Source of the DNA: Aphanomyces cochlioides
Lineage: Eukaryota > Oomycota > Saprolegniomycetes > Saprolegniales > Verrucalvaceae
Reading direction: 5' to 3'
NCBI GenBank assembly: GCA_019828595.1
Contig: JAHQRK010000010.1
Span: 2,604,001-2,668,000 of the forward strand
DNA: 64,000 nt
Shown here piece after piece: positions 32,533-43,859 of the stretch (position 1 is its first letter; the number at the start of each line of letters is the position of its first letter). The notes below the pieces were generated by a model, which worked only from the letters and a program-made list of their open reading frames with translations, was not told the origin of the DNA and made no database searches. The position numbers and the translations under genes are program-made.

Positions 32533-32756
32533 GTGGCTTCTTGAGAGGATGGTGCCACCATCTTTTCTTGGTGTGCTCAACCATTCGAGTTAACATTTAA
32601 TCACACTTGTTTGGTGTTGGCTCATCTTTGTGTCATTGTCAATTCCAACATTGGTGTTCATAGCTGACTAGTGTTTCCTTGTCGGAGCTGTGGTTGATCT
32701 GCAGTTGCTACACGTAGAGAAGACTCTAGTTCAAACCTCCAACTCGTTGTGTTATT

Positions 32757-34265
32757 TTATTTGTATGGGCAGTCCTTGGAGAGATGCACAGTCGTGGGAA
32801 GCCCGCAATGAGCACATTCGGTTTCACTTGGACGATGCACAGGAGGTGCTTGTTGTGCCGCAGGAGCGGGAGCTGGGGTTGGTACATCTTGGAGTTTGAA
32901 CGAGATAGGAGTGCCAGTCAAAGAGGCACGGCGATCGCGAACTGCACTGACAAGCTCGGACAGGTTTGCACTCGTTGAAGCTGCAGGGGGCAAGTCCACT
33001 GGTTGTTTCTTTTCTTTCTTTGGCTTTGGAGGTGGTGCTGCTTCCTTTGGTTTGAAGACAGCAAAGCGAATGATCTTTTCCTTTCGCGCGAGTTTGCCCA
33101 AGAGTTGAATCACTTGTTGGAGCGACATGAGCGACGCATTGGTTTCGTTGATACCAATGATATACATGCCAGGTTTGACAACGCCTGAGGCTTGAATTGC
33201 CCCAGGAACGCCGTTTGGAAGCGGAGTGAAGCCTTGAACCACGGCACATTCAGCAATGCCAGAATCGAGAAGAACCCCAAGTGGACCAGGGGGCACAGCC
33301 ACTTCAATCGTTTGTTCAACAACCACATCGTCATCTTCATCCTCATCTTCATCGTCGTCGCTTTCGTCGTCGTTGTCGATCCATGCCTGACCATCCAGAG
33401 CATTCTCAAGTGCCGCTTCAAACTTCGCTTCGATGACCTTTTCGGCGATTGGAAGCGGCAGCGTTGACACTTCTGTGGGAATACTATTAGTCTGGATTGC
33501 TTCTTCTTTGACGGAGTTGGTAGCTTCAACATCCATGCCAACTTCAGTGGGGATAAATTGAAGTGTCTTGTACAGTTCATAGTTTGGATCAAGCCCTGAG
33601 CATGCTTGTCAGGAGAAAAATAACCTAGAGGAGCATACCAATGATTTTATAGTCTGTGCCAGCCCACAAATTCACGAGGTAGTTTTCCCCTGTAGCGTAA
33701 TGAAGGGCGCGGGTACTCTTGGTACGAAAGGCAGTGCTTGGAAAGTAATCTACAACCGTCGCTTCCCGTCCAAGATGCGAAACTTTCTTCCCGTTGAGAC
33801 TTTCAGGTTCTTTCATCGGAGCAATCGCTCTAAGGTTCATGATGAATGTCTAGATCAAGAGAGTGATAAAAGGGTACCCTTGAGAGCGAAGAATCTCTAT
33901 AATCTGCGTATGTCCCTTCCACAGGGCGAGATCAAGAGCGGAGTACCCATCCTGTATTGTCTAAGAAACAGGAATCAAGGATAAAAGACGTACATCGGAG
34001 ATGGCCCAAATATTGGCGTGCAACTGAAGAAGCATCATAACCATTTGAGTGTTTCCGATGATCACGGCGCAATGTAGCATGGTGAACCCACCATGCTGCG
34101 TGTTTGATCGTGAGGAATGAGGTGAGAAACGAAGCGTACCTCAGTTGTCGCTTGAACGTCAGCTTTACCAATCGCTAGAGTGAGGTACTTGCGAGCCTTC
34201 TCGACGTTATTCTCGAGAATAGCCTCTCGCAGGTACTGGTTTGTCTTGCCTTGGATCAAGTTCAT
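32757..34265 (-). CDS. Ankyrin + PDZ domain protein, paralogue 2 (intact)
   Basis: Five exons on the minus strand: 34140-34265, 33994-34095, 33878-33951, 33639-33829 and 32757-33595, with GT-AG introns of 44, 42, 48 and 43 nt. Spliced length is 1332 nt, giving 443 residues with every junction in frame. Ankyrin repeats lie N-terminally (FTMLHCAVIIGNTQMVMMLL, then YSALDLALWKGHTQIIEIL). The middle ALHYATGENYLVNLWAGTDY is shared with paralogue 1. A PDZ domain follows (PPGPLGVLLDSGIAECAVV to IIRFAVFK), preceded by an Asp/Glu run. The tail is Pro-rich and ends ECAHCGLPTTVHLSKDCPYK, possibly a small zinc-binding knuckle. A cytosolic scaffold is the natural guess. Pieces of its first two exons are scattered at 52.2, 57.1 and 59.9 kb. 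Confidence 0.85.
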
Positions 34266-34616
34266 CCCTGTCGTCGTCAATGATGACAAGCCAGCGACAC
34301 TTTATTTGCTGATCCGGATACAAGTAGATTTATCCGGTCGATATCGTTATCCGGATACCATAAAAACGAAAATGTGTCCCCGGAGATCGCATGGCTTTCT
34401 GCTCTTTCCTCCTTCAAAGGGAACAATAGACCTTTCATCGTGTTTTCATTACAGGTATTGTTGTGTTTATTCGAAACTGGAGCGGCATGCCGAATTAATC
34501 GACAGATGGAAATCAGGCACAAGGATTTTAGCCAATCAGAATGATGATAAAGGCGAGATCAAGTTAGCCACACTTTCACCACAACACCACCAGCACCACT
34601 ATCCTACGTGATCGTC
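34266..34616. other. Upstream region of ankyrin-PDZ paralogue 2, with dispersed repeat
   Basis: The first 70 bases upstream of the start are also present at 52435-52500 and 59954-60010, so promoter and exon 1 have travelled together. Beyond that are several ATCCGGATA motifs and, at about 34370-34470, a fragment of a dispersed repeat (GAGATCGCATGGCTTT...CTTCAAAGGGAAC) seen again at 53990 and 62750. Confidence 0.55.
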
Positions 34617-35199
34617 TGTAACGGGGCTTGTGCAGAGGAAGTGGAGACAAGCCCGGTACTTCGCAAATTAAAGAGTGAGATTAGAGTTAGAGCATTCTAT
34701 CAAAACTTCGGTTTTACGGATAAAATTTATCAACTATGTCGGTTATCCGAACAATTTCGACTTGTTATTGTGCTTTTGATACAAAATTGTGAGGAGGTTT
34801 GAATCGACCGAGGTTTTGAATCGATTACGAATCTAACGGGCTTCTCTGATTGGATAGAATTAAAAATTGAAATTATTCAGCCAATCAGAATCGATTAGCC
34901 ACCTGACTCCCGCAAAACACACACTAACACACACCACTTCAGTATTATGGAAAATGAATTCGCATTTTGGTCAAAAATGACAATATTTTGGGGAAAAATG
35001 ACCACTTCAACAGTAAATATTTCGGATAACTCAATGAATTGCTAAATATTATCCGTAACTTCTATTTTTTATCGCTTAACATCTAAGTGGTTTCGAAACT
35101 ACCACGCGATCTTACATCGCTGTCGTGGCGAAACGGCAAGATCCAGATCTTGTTCTTGTATTGAGGGTTCTTGTAGTAAGGGTGTCACGTCCCCTTACA
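34617..35199 (-). repeat. 3' LTR of the gypsy element, carrying a 380-bp insertion
   Basis: Matches the 202-bp right LTR at both ends, but contains about 381 extra bases between about 34690 and 35070. The insertion is AT-rich and non-coding, and entered after or during integration of this copy. Confidence 0.85.
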
Positions 35200-35215
35200 C
35201 CCTCCCCCACCTGCG
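35200..35215 (-). other. Polypurine tract
   Basis: On the minus strand GGTGGGGGAGGG lies directly before the 3' LTR, the expected primer site for plus-strand DNA synthesis. Confidence 0.7.
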
Positions 35216-35395
35216 ATCAAACCCACGGTTTGAAAACTTTGCCAATCATTTCAATCCCCGTTTGAAATGCGCACTTCCTCCCAACAAGAGCCGCTAGTTG
35301 GAGGTTCTTCTCGTCCAGTCGTCTTGGGAAGGGACAGGAGTCCCGGCAGTTAGTCAAACCGCAACATTGATCATTTTGCATCTTCGACTGTTGCC

Positions 35396-36483
35396 ATGCA
35401 CCATTCAGACGATCGCATCGAGCGTGAGTACGCTCAAACTCCAAGACCACCGCCATTCCGTCTTGGCATGACGCGCCTTCTCCAACATGACGACGAGGTC
35501 TTCAATTCTTGGCGGGACCAAGAAGAGTTTGCCGCGGCGGAGTTTGTCCCTGTGCCACCGATTTTGCCGGACCATGCGCGGCGTCCCGACTTCGCAAAAG
35601 CGCTCGTTTAGCGAACCAACTGAAGCGCGGTATCAGCGACACGTTACCATTCCACGATTTGGTCATGGTTGACTTGGACTTGCTCTTCACTTTTCGCTCG
35701 ATGGCGATGTCCCAAATGCAATGGCAGGACTACCGCGAAGCATTGCGGCGCCGTGGTGAGGAGGCAAGCCAAGGCCGACGTGGTCCGACGTCGACTCAAC
35801 CAAGTCAGTCGCACCCTACTTGCGCTCCAGTGAGCCCCAGCATCGACGAGACCGCCGTCGAGTATGCTGGTGTTTGGCTCTTGAAACTTGCCCATCGTGA
35901 AGGCCGCCAGCGCGCTCATATCCTTGGAAACATTTACAACACGCTCCAGGACATCGTGGCTTTTGCAAATTGGCGCCTTCGTGGTCCAAGCATCCATCAT
36001 TCTGTTGTCGCCGACCGCGTGCGACGGCGCCCCCAGTGCGCCAACAGGGTGAGCTAATCCCGTTTTGATTCTTCGTTCACTACTCTTGTAGGACTTCGTC
36101 GCAGCCGGCGGTGGTTGGGATCGATCCCACGGCTACGAACAGCTTGCGGATTTCCGTCGCAGGGTAGTTCTCATCGGCGTTCGGCCTCGCCAGTCCATTC
36201 TTCTGGACGCCGCTCTCAGGTGCGTCGTTCTCAATCGGTCTGTCCCTTGTGCTTTCGACACCAGTCGTCGCATCACCAGCGTGGCCGCTCGTCGGGCCGA
36301 CGCTCTCGTTCTCGTTCTCGTTCTCGTGGACGGCATTCTCAAGTGCGTCGTTCCCGTTCCCGTTCGCCTCCAAGACGGCAAAGTTCAAATTCTCGGTCTC
36401 CTTCGCGGCGTCACCGATCTCAAGCCCGCGAGATGCCGCAACGCGACGCGGCCGGTCCCGAGCCCGCGGCAGCGTCGTCTTAA
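35396..36483 (+). pseudogene. Accessory antisense ORF of the gypsy element with Arg/Ser-rich tail
   Basis: On the strand opposite to pol, between integrase and 3' LTR, a protein-like reading runs from an ATG at 35396 (MHHSDDRIEREYAQTPRPPP) to the stop at 36483. The frame slips once near 35600. A GT-AG intron fits at about 36051-36092 (GTGAGC to TTGTAG), joining CANR to DFVAAGGGWDRSHGYEQLAD. The frame slips again near 36162, leading into an RS-type tail (RSRSRSRSRGRHSQVRRSRS). No known domain is recognised. Antisense extra ORFs in this position are known from some plant gypsy elements; whether this is homologous in role is inference. The RS tail could suggest RNA or splicing-factor contact. 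Confidence 0.5.
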
Positions 36484-36484
36484 C

Positions 36485-37895
36485 AGCCGCAATGGCCGGA
36501 TCTTCCCGCCGAGCAAGTGCCCGAGCCGCAAGGCGAGCCGACGAACGCGGCGCGTGTTGACCACGCCGTGAACCAGCGACTCTCTGTCTTGGAGGAGGTT
36601 GTGCACGCGATTCATGTACTTCTTCTTGCCGCACTGCCGGCGGCAGCTGCTCAAGCGCCCGAGGTACATGAGCGATTGCGCAGCCCGATCATTCAAGTGG
36701 TGGCGAGACTCTGCCGTCGAGTCGTTCGGGCTCAAGTCAGCCGTAGTGCGAGGTATGTACGGCTTCAGTTTGCCGACATAAAAGACGTCATGGCACTGCC
36801 ATTCGTCTGGGAGTCGCAAGCGGTAGGACACTGCGCTCACAACCTTTGTGATAGGAAATGGACCATACCATTGGCGGCGAAGTTTAGCGTCGCCAAGGGC
36901 GGCTTGCGGTACCGCCGACCTATGTAATAGGACTTGGTCTTGAAGGGTAAATACATTGGTGTTCTTTCGTCCATGTTTGTTGGACTCGCGAGCTTGTGCG
37001 AGTGCTAAGTTGTCTTGTACTTGGGAGATGACTGACTCCCGTGTGCGAATAAAGTTCTCGACAGAGGAAATCGTCCTCGCCGGAGGCACGTCCTCTGTGC
37101 CTGTCGGCACCCAGTCAGGGGAATGGCTCGAAGCAGCCCAGTGGAATCCCCCCCACTTAAGCAAGCGCTGTCCATCGAGGAGGGCAGGCGCGGGTGCCGG
37201 GGGAAGTTGACGTAGAAGGGAGTGAAGCTGGTGGAGGCATTCACTGATGTGTTGTAAGCGAACTCGACGTTTGGAAGCAGCGAGCTCCAGGTCTTCGGTC
37301 GAGACTCCGTGTAGCTACGCAAGATGTCTTCAATGACGCGGTTCGCGCGTTCCGTCTGACCATCAGACTCTGGATGGTCAGAGGTGGACATATTCAATTT
37401 GGAGCCCACCAAGGAAAAGAGGGCCGTCCAACAAGTGGACGTGAAACGAGGATCACGGTCCGAGATAATCGATTTGGGGAGGCCAAATCGACAGTAGATG
37501 GTGTCGAAAAACGCTTGAGCCGACTGGGCGGCCGTAATTGTATCCTTGACCGGGATGGCAACCACAAACTTGGACGCGCGGTCGACGCAAGTCCAGATGC
37601 CAGTATTACCACGCTTGTCACGTGGGAGACCAAAGATATAGTCCATGCTGACGGACGACCAGAGCTCGTCAGGGATCGGAAGGTTGTGGAGGCTGGCCTG
37701 CACACTCGGCGATGACTTGACCTGTTGGCAGGTAGGGCACGATGCCACATATCGGGCGACGCCCTTGTACATGCGGGGCCACCAGAAGTTGCGTACTACG
37801 GCGAGATAGGTTTTCTCGCAGCCGAGATGGCCATAAATGGGGGTGTCATGGAACTCGAACATGATGAGGGTACGGAGGGCTGCGTCACACTGCAC
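36485..37895 (-). pseudogene. Integrase of the gypsy element
   Basis: The zinc-binding HHCC motif is visible in HLGCEKTYLAVVRNFWWPRM and CPTCQQVK. The catalytic triad is Asp in SMDYIFGLP, Asp in ISDRDPRF and Glu in HPESDGQTERANR, all present. A GPF-type module (RRQWYGPFPITKV) and DVFYVGKLKPY follow after a frame slip near 37160. I see no canonical chromodomain; the distal part below about 36750 is frame-broken. The enzyme would join element DNA to the genome. It lies downstream of RNase H. Confidence 0.8.
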
Positions 37896-39249
37896 GGCGA
37901 CACGCGGCCCTGAAGCAGGGCTGTTACGTAAAGGAGTAATCCGTCACGAAGGGAGTAGCGGTCTAATTGGGGAATATGGGCCGTCTTGGTGGCGGTTCCT
38001 TCGAGGGCACGGAGGATATCCATCAAGGAAGGATCGCGGCGATAGGCTTGACGGATGCGATCAAACAGATCGGAATGTGCCGTGATGGCGTGGAGGTCAG
38101 AAGAGACATCTGGGTGTCGACGGGATAAGGCGTCGGCGACGACATTCTCGCGGCTGGGTTTGTACTCGGCGGTCATGTTGAATTCAGCAAAGAAAGCTAG
38201 CCACCGGGCCATGCGCTCAGAGATGTGCGGCGACTGGATCGCATAGCGGAGGACGCGACGTGTGGTCGGTGTACACCACAAAGGGCTTGGAGCCGAGCAG
38301 ATAGACGCGAAACTTGACCAGGGCATATTTAACTGCAAGAAGCTCGAGGTCGTGGACCGGGTAATTGCGCTCGGCTGGTCGCAGCGGACGCGATTGATAC
38401 GAAATCGGGCGATTAGCGCCCGGGTGATCCACTTGCATCAGACAGCAACCGATACCCCGAACGGAGGCGTCACACACGACCGAAAAAGGTCGGCCAAAGT
38501 CAGGTAATGCCAGAATAGGAGCCTCCACAAGGCTTTGCATGGTGCCGTCAAATGCAGCCTGGTAATCAGGCGACCAGACCCAGGGGACGTCGTTTGAAAG
38601 GAGGTGGGAAAGTGGTCGCGCGATTGACGCAAAATTCTTTGAGAACTTGTGGAGATACGTGGCCAGGCCCAACAACTACGGAGCTCGGTTACTGTGGTTG
38701 GGGGAGGCCAGGAAACAGTGGCCTCGACCTTAGAAGGGTCGGCTCGACAGCTATTGATGCCAACGAAGTCTCCGAGGACTGGGATTTCGGGAACCCCAAA
38801 TAAGCATTTCTGGAGGTTTGCAAAGAGGTCACTGTCGCGAAGGACAGTAAGAACCGCACGCAAGTGGTTCCGGTGGACAACCACGTCGGAGGCCATCGTC
38901 GAGGCCCGACTGTGGATATAAATGTGTCAAAATATGATGGTGCAAAGTCGCGCAACGGGCGGAGCTTGCCCGTGACCAGGCGATTGAAAGTCGCGGGTTC
39001 ATTTGACAACCCTTGTGGCATCACAAGCCACTCCCAAGGCATTCCACTGGGCGTCGAGACAGCAGTCTTGGGAATATCGCAGATTCCCATGAGGATTTGG
39101 TAAAATCCATCTCTCAAGTCGATCGTGGAGAAGATGGTCGAACCGGCCATGCTATCGATAATGACGTCCTTGCGGGGAATCGGCGTCTGTGCGGGGATAG
39201 TCGCTGAGATCCTGCAGGTTGCAGTAATGATGGATAAGGTCTTCGGCAT
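37796..39249 (-). pseudogene. Reverse transcriptase and RNase H of the gypsy element
   Basis: RT motifs are readable: FSTIDLRDGFYQI with the first catalytic Asp, and MPQGLSNEPATFNRL. The YxDD box is damaged: it reads YFDTF, and the following coding sense moves to another frame, so a single-base loss hits the active site (about 38925-38945). RNase H follows with SVVCDASVRGIGCCLMQVD and HDLELLAVKYALVKFRVYLL. At least one further frame slip lies near 38675 and one near 38300. Confidence 0.8.
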
Positions 39250-39728
39250 AACCCGGCCTATTGCGCCTTGGTGGCGCTAGGAGCGTCGGGTGGATCTCAC
39301 ACCGGAGAATCTCCGTGATCGGAGGACGTTGAAAATTGTGTGTCGACGAGTTTCTTCGTCCACATAATACGAGTCTGCGTCGTGTAAGGCAGACAGAGCC
39401 ATCGTATCAGTCGCAGAGTCGAGTGTTGCTGGCGCTCCTGATCGAATAACATGACAGACGTCCCAGGCGTCGTCGTCAATCTCGCTTGACATGGCTTCTC
39501 CAATGCCATCGTTGTCAAAATCGGCCGGCCTGCTCAACATGTCGACAGCAGTATGTGCAGGGCCTGTGGGGCGCGGACGCATGCGGAGTCCGTCGCCACA
39601 TCTCGCGTGGTAAACTACGAGACTCTCGTGGGGTCGGAAGTGAGCTCATTACTCATCACTCCCAGAGGAGAATCCAATGCTGTTGAGGGCGCCTTGTGCA
39701 TGGTCTTGGACGTCCAATTGATTAGAGG

Positions 39729-40103
39729 TTAGTGCTTCACGAGCCAGGGCATACCAAGGATGAGGTCCCAGCGCTCATCCAGATCAATGACGTAATAGTC
39801 TTCGTCGGCTTCAAACGGGCCGACCCTTGTTCGTAGGGTAATCAAAATTCGAGGCGCGACGATAACCTTCCCGTCCGTCATTTTTACTTTGACCTTTGCT
39901 TGGTCGTCGCTAGCCGCGACCGCTGCTGTCAGCAGGGGTGCGCTCATTTCCATTGATTCGCGCCGCGCGTAATTCTCTGAGGCGCCACAGTCGATCAATA
40001 CTTTCAGATCACGTGAGAAGCCGGGGATAGGGATCTCAAATGATAACATGTCCACTTGTTGTCGGATTTGGCACAGGAGAGTGCCGGAGGCTAGGCCGCC
40101 CAA
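39729..40103 (-). CDS. Aspartic protease region of the gypsy element
   Basis: Contains VLIDCGASENYA, the D-(S/T/C)-G-A active-site form found in many gypsy proteases, followed by the DLILGMPWL motif near the C-terminus. It would process the polyprotein. The frame is intact over 124 codons. It lies between gag and RT; the 39250-39728 linker is only loosely protein-like. Confidence 0.7.
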   Translation of the reverse strand: MGGLASGTLLCQIRQQVDMLSFEIPIPGFSRDLKVLIDCGASENYARRESMEMSAPLLTAAVAASDDQAKVKVKMTDGKVIVAPRILITLRTRVGPFEADEDYYVIDLDERWDLILGMPWLVKH

Positions 40104-40135
40104 CCGTGTATCCCCACCACGGTCAAATGGGAAGC

Positions 40136-41051
40136 CTAATCTTGCCCCACCGGTGAGGCTTCTTGTTGTATGGAAGATACACCCATGTCGAGATATTCCA
40201 AGGGATCGGCTCGTGCCATGGATTGCGAAAAATCTTCGGAGAGCGCCATGCTAACGGCCTGTTCAAAGGTCTTCGGGTATTGGCGGAACAGCTCGGTCCG
40301 TGCTTGGCCTCTATTGAGGCCATTCATAAACACGGTCACTCGCATAGCTTCGGGTAAGGAGCTTTCATCCGTGATGCAGGCGTGAAGATAGCGCAGTTCT
40401 TGGACGAATTCACGGATCGTCGACTTTCCTTGAGTCGCGCTCAGGAAGCGCGAGCGGTGACGGAAATCGCTGTTGGGGGGTAAAAATACTTCCTTGAGTT
40501 GGGACGAGAATGCAGCAAGCGTTGGAAAGCAATTTGAATCCGCCATACGCAGCAAATAAGCCCAAGCTTCAGCTCGTCCCTTGAGATGGGACATCGCGAA
40601 TGCGACCTTCAGAGATTCTTGGGTGATGTTCAGTGCGTCCGCTGCAATGGTGACTTGAAGGACATGATCCGAATCTTGGCCACTGAACTTGGCCACGTCC
40701 AATTTGACGCCTTTGTAACTTGATGCTGGGAAATGACTCTGTTAGAGTCTTCTTCACGGCCATCATACATTTGTCGAAGGGACTCTTCCAGGAGGGCTTT
40801 CGCTGCAGTGAGCGAGAGGACCTGGCCTTCGAGTTTCGCTTTCCAGCTAGCTAATCCGAGCAAGCTGCGCGCATGTTCTTCTGCGCGGGCGGAGTCAGCA
40901 TAGCGCCAAATAACTTCCACCAGGTTGAGCAAATGTTGCTGGGACAATCAGACAACATAATCGCCAGGTTGTCATCTCCCATAAGATCGCGGAGGCCTTC
41001 TAGGGTCACCCGATGTCCGTCAGTGAAGTAGGTTGCAAATTCGAACGCCAT
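40136..41051 (-). pseudogene. Gag of the gypsy element
   Basis: Starts MAFEFATYFTDGHRV just inside the 5' LTR. Reading continues through two frame slips (near 40940 and near 40700) into a retrotransposon gag core: KVAFAMSHLKGRAEAWAYLL and STIREFVQELRYLHACI. It would form the particle that packages element RNA. I see no CCHC zinc knuckle. Confidence 0.7.
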
Positions 41052-41066
41052 GCTGGGTCCTTGAAT

Positions 41067-41083
41067 GAACTAGAGTGCTACCA
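41067..41083 (-). other. Primer binding site
   Basis: TGGTAGCACTCTAGTTC on the minus strand lies two bases inside the 5' LTR. The TGG start pairs with the CCA end of a tRNA; I cannot name the tRNA. Confidence 0.55.
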
Positions 41084-41085
41084 GG

Positions 41086-41287
41086 TGCAACGGGGCTTGT
41101 GCAGAGGAAGTAGAGATAAGCCCGGTACTTCGCAAATTAAAGAGTGATATTAGAGTAATCGCTTAACATCTAAGTGGCTTCGAAACTACCACGGGATCTT
41201 ACATCGCTATCGTGGCGAAACGACAAGATCCCAGATCTTGTCCTTGTATTGAGGGTTCTTGTAGTAAGGGTGTCACGTCCCCTTACA
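41086..41287 (-). repeat. 5' LTR of the gypsy element (202 bp)
   Basis: Starts TGTAAGGGGACG at 41287 and ends at 41086 on the minus strand. Outside the insertion, the left LTR differs from it at several scattered bases (for example GTGAGATT against GTGATATT), so the insertion is not very recent. Confidence 0.88.
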
Positions 41288-41340
41288 TCGTCGCCCCCTC
41301 AGCTGATTCGCCCAGACGCCGTCTCTTTTCTGCATGCGAG

Positions 41341-41526
41341 CTAACATACATGTGAAAGACACCGTTTGTGTACTTGAGGGTTTGACTTTCGCTCATAATC
41401 ACCAGTATGTTCGTATGTCTTGATCCATGTCGACACGTTTGTGGGAGACTTGTGAAACAGTCTTGCGATGTCTATCCGTTTCATGCCATGGTAGTGTGCA
41501 TAGAGCTCTTGCATGACTGTGTTCAT
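41341..41526 (-). pseudogene. Tc1/mariner transposase HTH fragment
   Basis: A short open frame encodes a helix-turn-helix like the start of the transposase at 8177-8865: RIDIARLFHKSPTNVSTWIK, then DYERK. Nothing catalytic remains. It sits 50 bp outside the gypsy element, which probably inserted into or beside this remnant. Confidence 0.55.
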
Positions 41527-41599
41527 GTGCGCATGCTATCTGGATACGATATTTGCGATCGTATAGTGAGTGAAAATTTGAAGCCATACAATTTCCAAG

Positions 41600-43097
41600 T
41601 CAATTGAATAGATCGATCAATTTAGCCAATCGTCCACGTAAGTCAAAATTTAGCCTGAAAAGACAATACGAATTTTTCGATGGCAACTGGGATTGTATCA
41701 CGACTAACGTTACGACAGTACAGAAATTGTTTGACTTGAGCTGCTCATTTCACATGCGAAGTCTAGAAGTCCAGTGGCGGATGGCACTTTCGGCGAAAAT
41801 CAAATTGGCCACAGAGGATTTTTCTAACGTAAAAGACCGAAGTCGAGATTTTTGGAAATCTTCATCAGCTTGAAGCTTGTCTCCTGTGTATGCTATGACA
41901 GTCCACAGGTATATGTATCGAAAGGCCAGGAATCAGAGAATCTTTTAATGCAATAAATATTCTTCAAAACATGTTTGATTGAAATTTATACTAAACTTGC
42001 ATATTTTTTAGAGGCTCGAAGTCGAGCACAGTTTTTAACTTGATCAAAGTATCTGTCAGGAGAGGCAACCAAGGAAGGGTCCGACAAGGAAACAGAAATG
42101 AGGAAGTGATGGAAAAGAGAACTGGAGCGACTAGGCACAGATGGGAGGCGGAGCAACCACTGAACACAAGAGCAGAAGAGGGAAAACCGAAAAGTGAGAT
42201 TGGATGGATACTAGACTAGACTAACCGGACAACGAACGGGAGGGAGAGCAGGGGCTCAAGCCCAGAAAAGAGCTAAACGCAGGATCCCGCACAGAAGTGC
42301 ATTGAGGAGGCTAGAGAAGAGCCAGCGAGAGGACAGGCATAAGTGCCGGAGCCCCCAGAAGTGCGCCTGTCGGAGCCCTCAGAAGTGCGCACTCACGATA
42401 GCCACACCACATCGGAGGGCGAAAGAAGTGGTCCGAGAAAGTGGGGCCTCCAAAAGAAACAGGGCAAGGTGTGAGAGGGCGATACAGGCTACACAAAACG
42501 GCACGGACGCCACCCGAGGACCCAGCGGGAAACAGGATGCTCAAAATGAACTACAAAGGAGTGAGTAGAGAAAGCACAAGGTTGACTAGGAAGTCGGATG
42601 AAAAATTGGGTGTCAGGAGTCGGTCGAGGGGAAAAGCACGGAGCTTCTGTTGATGAAAACAATACAGACATGCAGTGCCATACACAACGGTCAAAGGGCA
42701 TAAAAGCCAGGTCGGAAGCAGTAGGCACCAAATCATGAACAATGACGTTATGAGTGAGACGATCGTAAAACAGCGCAGGTGATCAGTCTGGACCGCTGAC
42801 ATCATACGATACACACAGACATATGCACAAACGACACGGAACTGAACCGCCGTTGCAGGTAACTAGCACGTGTAACTATACATCAAGGCCTTCCAGGGCG
42901 TACCCTGTCGGCACAACCGAAGAAAGGAGTTCAACGGTCATCCTCAAGACGAGGCATGAAAGCCAGGGAAGAGTATATGAGAACTCTGTGTGGGTGTAGA
43001 AAGGGAAAATGAAAAGGGGAAAGCCACCCGAATAGAGAAAATGTAGAAAACATGGAGGGAAAATGGAGAAGTAAGTAGGACAAGTCAGTATGGAAAC
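41600..43097. other. Gene-free interval with dispersed repeat and purine-rich block
   Basis: 41670-41850 holds a fragment of the dispersed repeat also seen near 54060 and 63440 (ACTAACGTTACGACAG and flanks). From about 42040 to 43090 the plus strand is strongly purine-rich, with small repeats such as CAGAAGTGCGC (about 42355-42395). Open frames there are low-complexity and not believable as genes. It could be the 3' untranslated or LTR region of the copia element to its right, but I found no matching LTR. Confidence 0.5.
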
Positions 43098-43351
43098 TCA
43101 GTTATGGAGGGGGATCGAGCCACCCGAATCAGTGAATTCGGCTAAGGATAGGAGCCTCAGAGACTTGCAAAAAGATTTGAAAGCAGGCTCAGGATGAGCT
43201 TTCGTAAAGAAATCAGCCAATTGATTCTTGGTGTTGCAGTAGCACAATTCAAAATGTTTGGCTTCGACCAGGTCTCGAACAAACATGTAGCGCACATCAA
43301 TGAGAAAAATGCTTTTGCACACTGAAAACCAGGAGTTAGAGTCAGAAAGTA
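43098..43351 (-). pseudogene. Copia RNase H, C-terminal fragment
   Basis: Encodes IDVRYMFVRDLVEAKHFELC and QLADFFTKA, the classic end of copia RNase H, with a stop at 43098. The upstream part continues at 46798 beyond the insertion. Confidence 0.75.
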
Positions 43352-43859
43352 GGGAATCACCGGCAGAATTTGGGGAATGACAAATTCTTGTATCAATAAC
43401 AGTACTGTACAACTCTGTGTTCCTCTCTTGTCAAGCAGGTACGAGAGTCGGGGAAGGTTTCCTCCGCAACGCTTTATCTGCAGGGAGTGACGAGGAAATT
43501 CCCACGCGAGGGAGAGAATGAATAGAGTTGTCCATTTACGCTAACGTTAGGAGCGGACGACTATTATCCTTGTCAATAACAGAAATAGTGATGAAAACAC
43601 ATAGAGCTAGGATCGTGGATGTGAATATCCATCGCGACGTGTAAATTGAAGGAGCATTCGTGATCGTCGTCGTGACCGGGCTCAATGAGTTGATCGACTT
43701 CAATTTCTGCAACATGTAACTGTCAACGCCCGTGATCGACGTGACAGGGTGACGGAGAATGAACCTGGAGGTTGCAATTTCGAGTCCTGGGATTTCCATC
43801 AATATCATTAAAGATTAGGACATGCATAGACTCAGAGAACTACATGAGAGCTACCAATA

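Larger units (their letters stand above)
34617..41287 (-). mobile_element. Ty3/gypsy LTR retrotransposon, decayed but structurally complete
   Basis: The element reads on the minus strand in the order 5' LTR, gag, protease, reverse transcriptase/RNase H, integrase, extra antisense ORF, 3' LTR. Integrase after RT is the Ty3/gypsy order. A 5-bp target duplication, TCGTC, flanks it at 34612-34616 and 41288-41292. The LTRs begin TGTAAGGGGACG and end CCCCGTT(A/G)CA on the minus strand. Frameshifts break gag, the RT active site and the region after the integrase, so it is not autonomous. Confidence 0.9.

Noticed and set aside
36080..36634. Minus-strand open frame opposite the RS tail, with an ENENENE run
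   Set aside because: It is the complement of the Arg/Ser codon repeat. The plus-strand reading is more protein-like and continues through a plausible intron.
42302..42820. Overlapping open frames in the purine-rich block
   Set aside because: Low-complexity composition keeps several frames open at once; no start context, motif or splice signal.
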